Shown piece after piece: positions 63,173 through 64,000 of a stretch of DNA of 64,000 nt. The DNA is taken from NCBI RefSeq assembly GCF_003287495.1, contig NZ_PRLE01000003.1, forward strand, positions 310,001 through 374,000. Direction: 5' to 3'. Within the stretch, counting starts at the first letter, position 1. Each line of letters starts with the position of its first letter. Under the pieces are notes generated by a model. That model saw nothing but the letters and a program-made list of their open reading frames with translations, searched no databases and was not told the DNA's origin. The position numbers were made by a program, and so were the translations under genes. Origin of the DNA: Faecalibacterium prausnitzii (lineage in GTDB: Bacteria > Bacillota > Clostridia > Oscillospirales > Ruminococcaceae).

Positions 63173-64000
63173 GTGGCAAAAATCGTTGCAGTTGCAAACC
63201 AGAAAGGCGGCGTCGGCAAGACAACGACGGCCGTCAACCTTTCGTCCTGCGTGGCAGCACTGGGAAAAAAAGTGCTGATCGTCGATCTGGACCCACAGGG
63301 CAATACCACCACGGGCTACGGCATCCCCAAACGGAGTGTCGAGCTGGGTACTTATGAAATGCTCATCGGGGAGGCGGAGCCCAAAGACGTCATCCGCAAA
63401 ACCGAGTTCCGCACCGATGTCATCGGTTCCAACACCCGTCTGGCGGGCGCTGGCCTGGAAATGATCGACCTGCCCGGCCGAGAGAGCCGCCTGCGCAAGG
63501 CGCTGGCGAAAGTGCAGCAGGATTACGACTTTATCTTCATTGACTGCCCGCCCAGCCTCGACCTGCTCACGCTCAACGGCCTGTGTGCCTGCGACAGCGT
63601 GCTGATCCCCATCCAGTGCGAGTATTATGCGCTGGAGGGCCTGTCGGAGCTCATCAGCACCCTGAAAACCATCCGCAAAAAGTATAACCCGTATCTGGAT
63701 ATCGAGGGCGTGGTCTTCACCATGTTCTCGGAGCGGCTCAACCTGACCATGCAGGTGGTGGACCAGGTCAAAAAATACTTTGGCCACAAAGTTTACAAGA
63801 CCACCATCCCGCGCACCGTCCGTATCTCGGAGGCGCCAAGCTATGGCCAGCCCATCAATTTCTATGAGCCAAAGGGCAGGGGCAGTGAGGCTTATATGGA
63901 TCTCGCCATTGAGTTCGTCAAGAACAACCGCCCGCATGACGCGGCACCCAAGCGCCGCCGCAAGGCGGCCGAGGAGCAGGAGCCGCCCAAAAACGCGCTG
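63173..64000 (+). CDS. parA: Chromosome partitioning ATPase ParA/Soj (partial, runs off right edge)
   Basis: 276 codons visible. Start GTG 63173 gives MAKIVAVANQKGGVGKTTTAVN with the deviant Walker A KGGVGKTT; then VLIVDLDPQGN, FIFIDCPPSLDLLTLN, VFTMFSERLNLTMQVVDQVKKYFG and the C-terminal RISEAPSYGQPINFYEPKGRGSEAY of Soj. GGGAGG lies 12 bases upstream. ParB should follow beyond the window. Confidence 0.95.
   Translation, partial: MAKIVAVANQKGGVGKTTTAVNLSSCVAALGKKVLIVDLDPQGNTTTGYGIPKRSVELGTYEMLIGEAEPKDVIRKTEFRTDVIGSNTRLAGAGLEMIDLPGRESRLRKALAKVQQDYDFIFIDCPPSLDLLTLNGLCACDSVLIPIQCEYYALEGLSELISTLKTIRKKYNPYLDIEGVVFTMFSERLNLTMQVVDQVKKYFGHKVYKTTIPRTVRISEAPSYGQPINFYEPKGRGSEAYMDLAIEFVKNNRPHDAAPKRRRKAAEEQEPPKNAL

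Overview
The window is about 64 kb of a GC-rich, monoderm, anaerobic Firmicute chromosome. Protein content (pyruvate:ferredoxin oxidoreductase, tiny 2[4Fe-4S] ferredoxin, FeoA-FeoB fusion, KhpB, Noc, RemB) and the style of the intergenic repeats suggest a Faecalibacterium-like member of the Oscillospiraceae/Ruminococcaceae. That assignment is inference; no rRNA marker is present.

Layout. (1) 1-268: start of a response-regulator gene cut by the window edge. (2) About 670-7350: an integrative mobilizable element with an oriT-like hairpin cluster, MobC-like accessory protein, relaxase, CHC2 zinc-finger primase, D5/SF3 helicase, excisionase-like HTH protein and tyrosine integrase. It abuts the 3' end of a tRNA-Arg(ACG) gene, the likely attachment site. 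(3) 7.4-33 kb: housekeeping and accessory genes: trigger factor, secreted DUF4097 protein, TauE/SafE exporter with its MarR regulator, FeoAB, galE/galM, an RND pump, RicT, ferredoxin, tRNA and rRNA methyltransferases, BirA, carbonic-anhydrase-like protein, two tandem D,D-carboxypeptidases, HolB and a rhomboid-like protein, and MgtE behind a long structured leader. (4) 33-40 kb: NifJ, NUDIX hydrolase, pseudouridine synthase, GntR regulator, and MntP under a yybP-ykoY manganese riboswitch. (5) 40.8-63 kb: the replication-origin region in the classic Firmicute order. gyrA, gyrB, remB, recF, rlbA, dnaN and dnaA run leftward; rpmH, rnpA, yidD, yidC, khpB, then mnmE, mnmG, rsmG, noc and parA run rightward. 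The strand switch between dnaA and rpmH, with DnaA-box-like sites, marks oriC. Three parS-like palindromes and a Noc-binding-site palindrome support the ParAB/Noc assignment.

Most notable unexplained signals: a small RNA present in two copies (25.6 kb and 33.0 kb, minus strand) with covarying stems, two loops sharing CCGCAA, an invariant anti-Shine-Dalgarno linker and a conserved -10 box; a shared GTTAGYCT element in the promoters of feoAB, mntP and the ferredoxin gene; a structured mgtE leader; a dispersed palindromic repeat family with AACCTCTC ends; a remote cluster of DnaA-box-like octamers; and an RGG-rich tail on KhpB.
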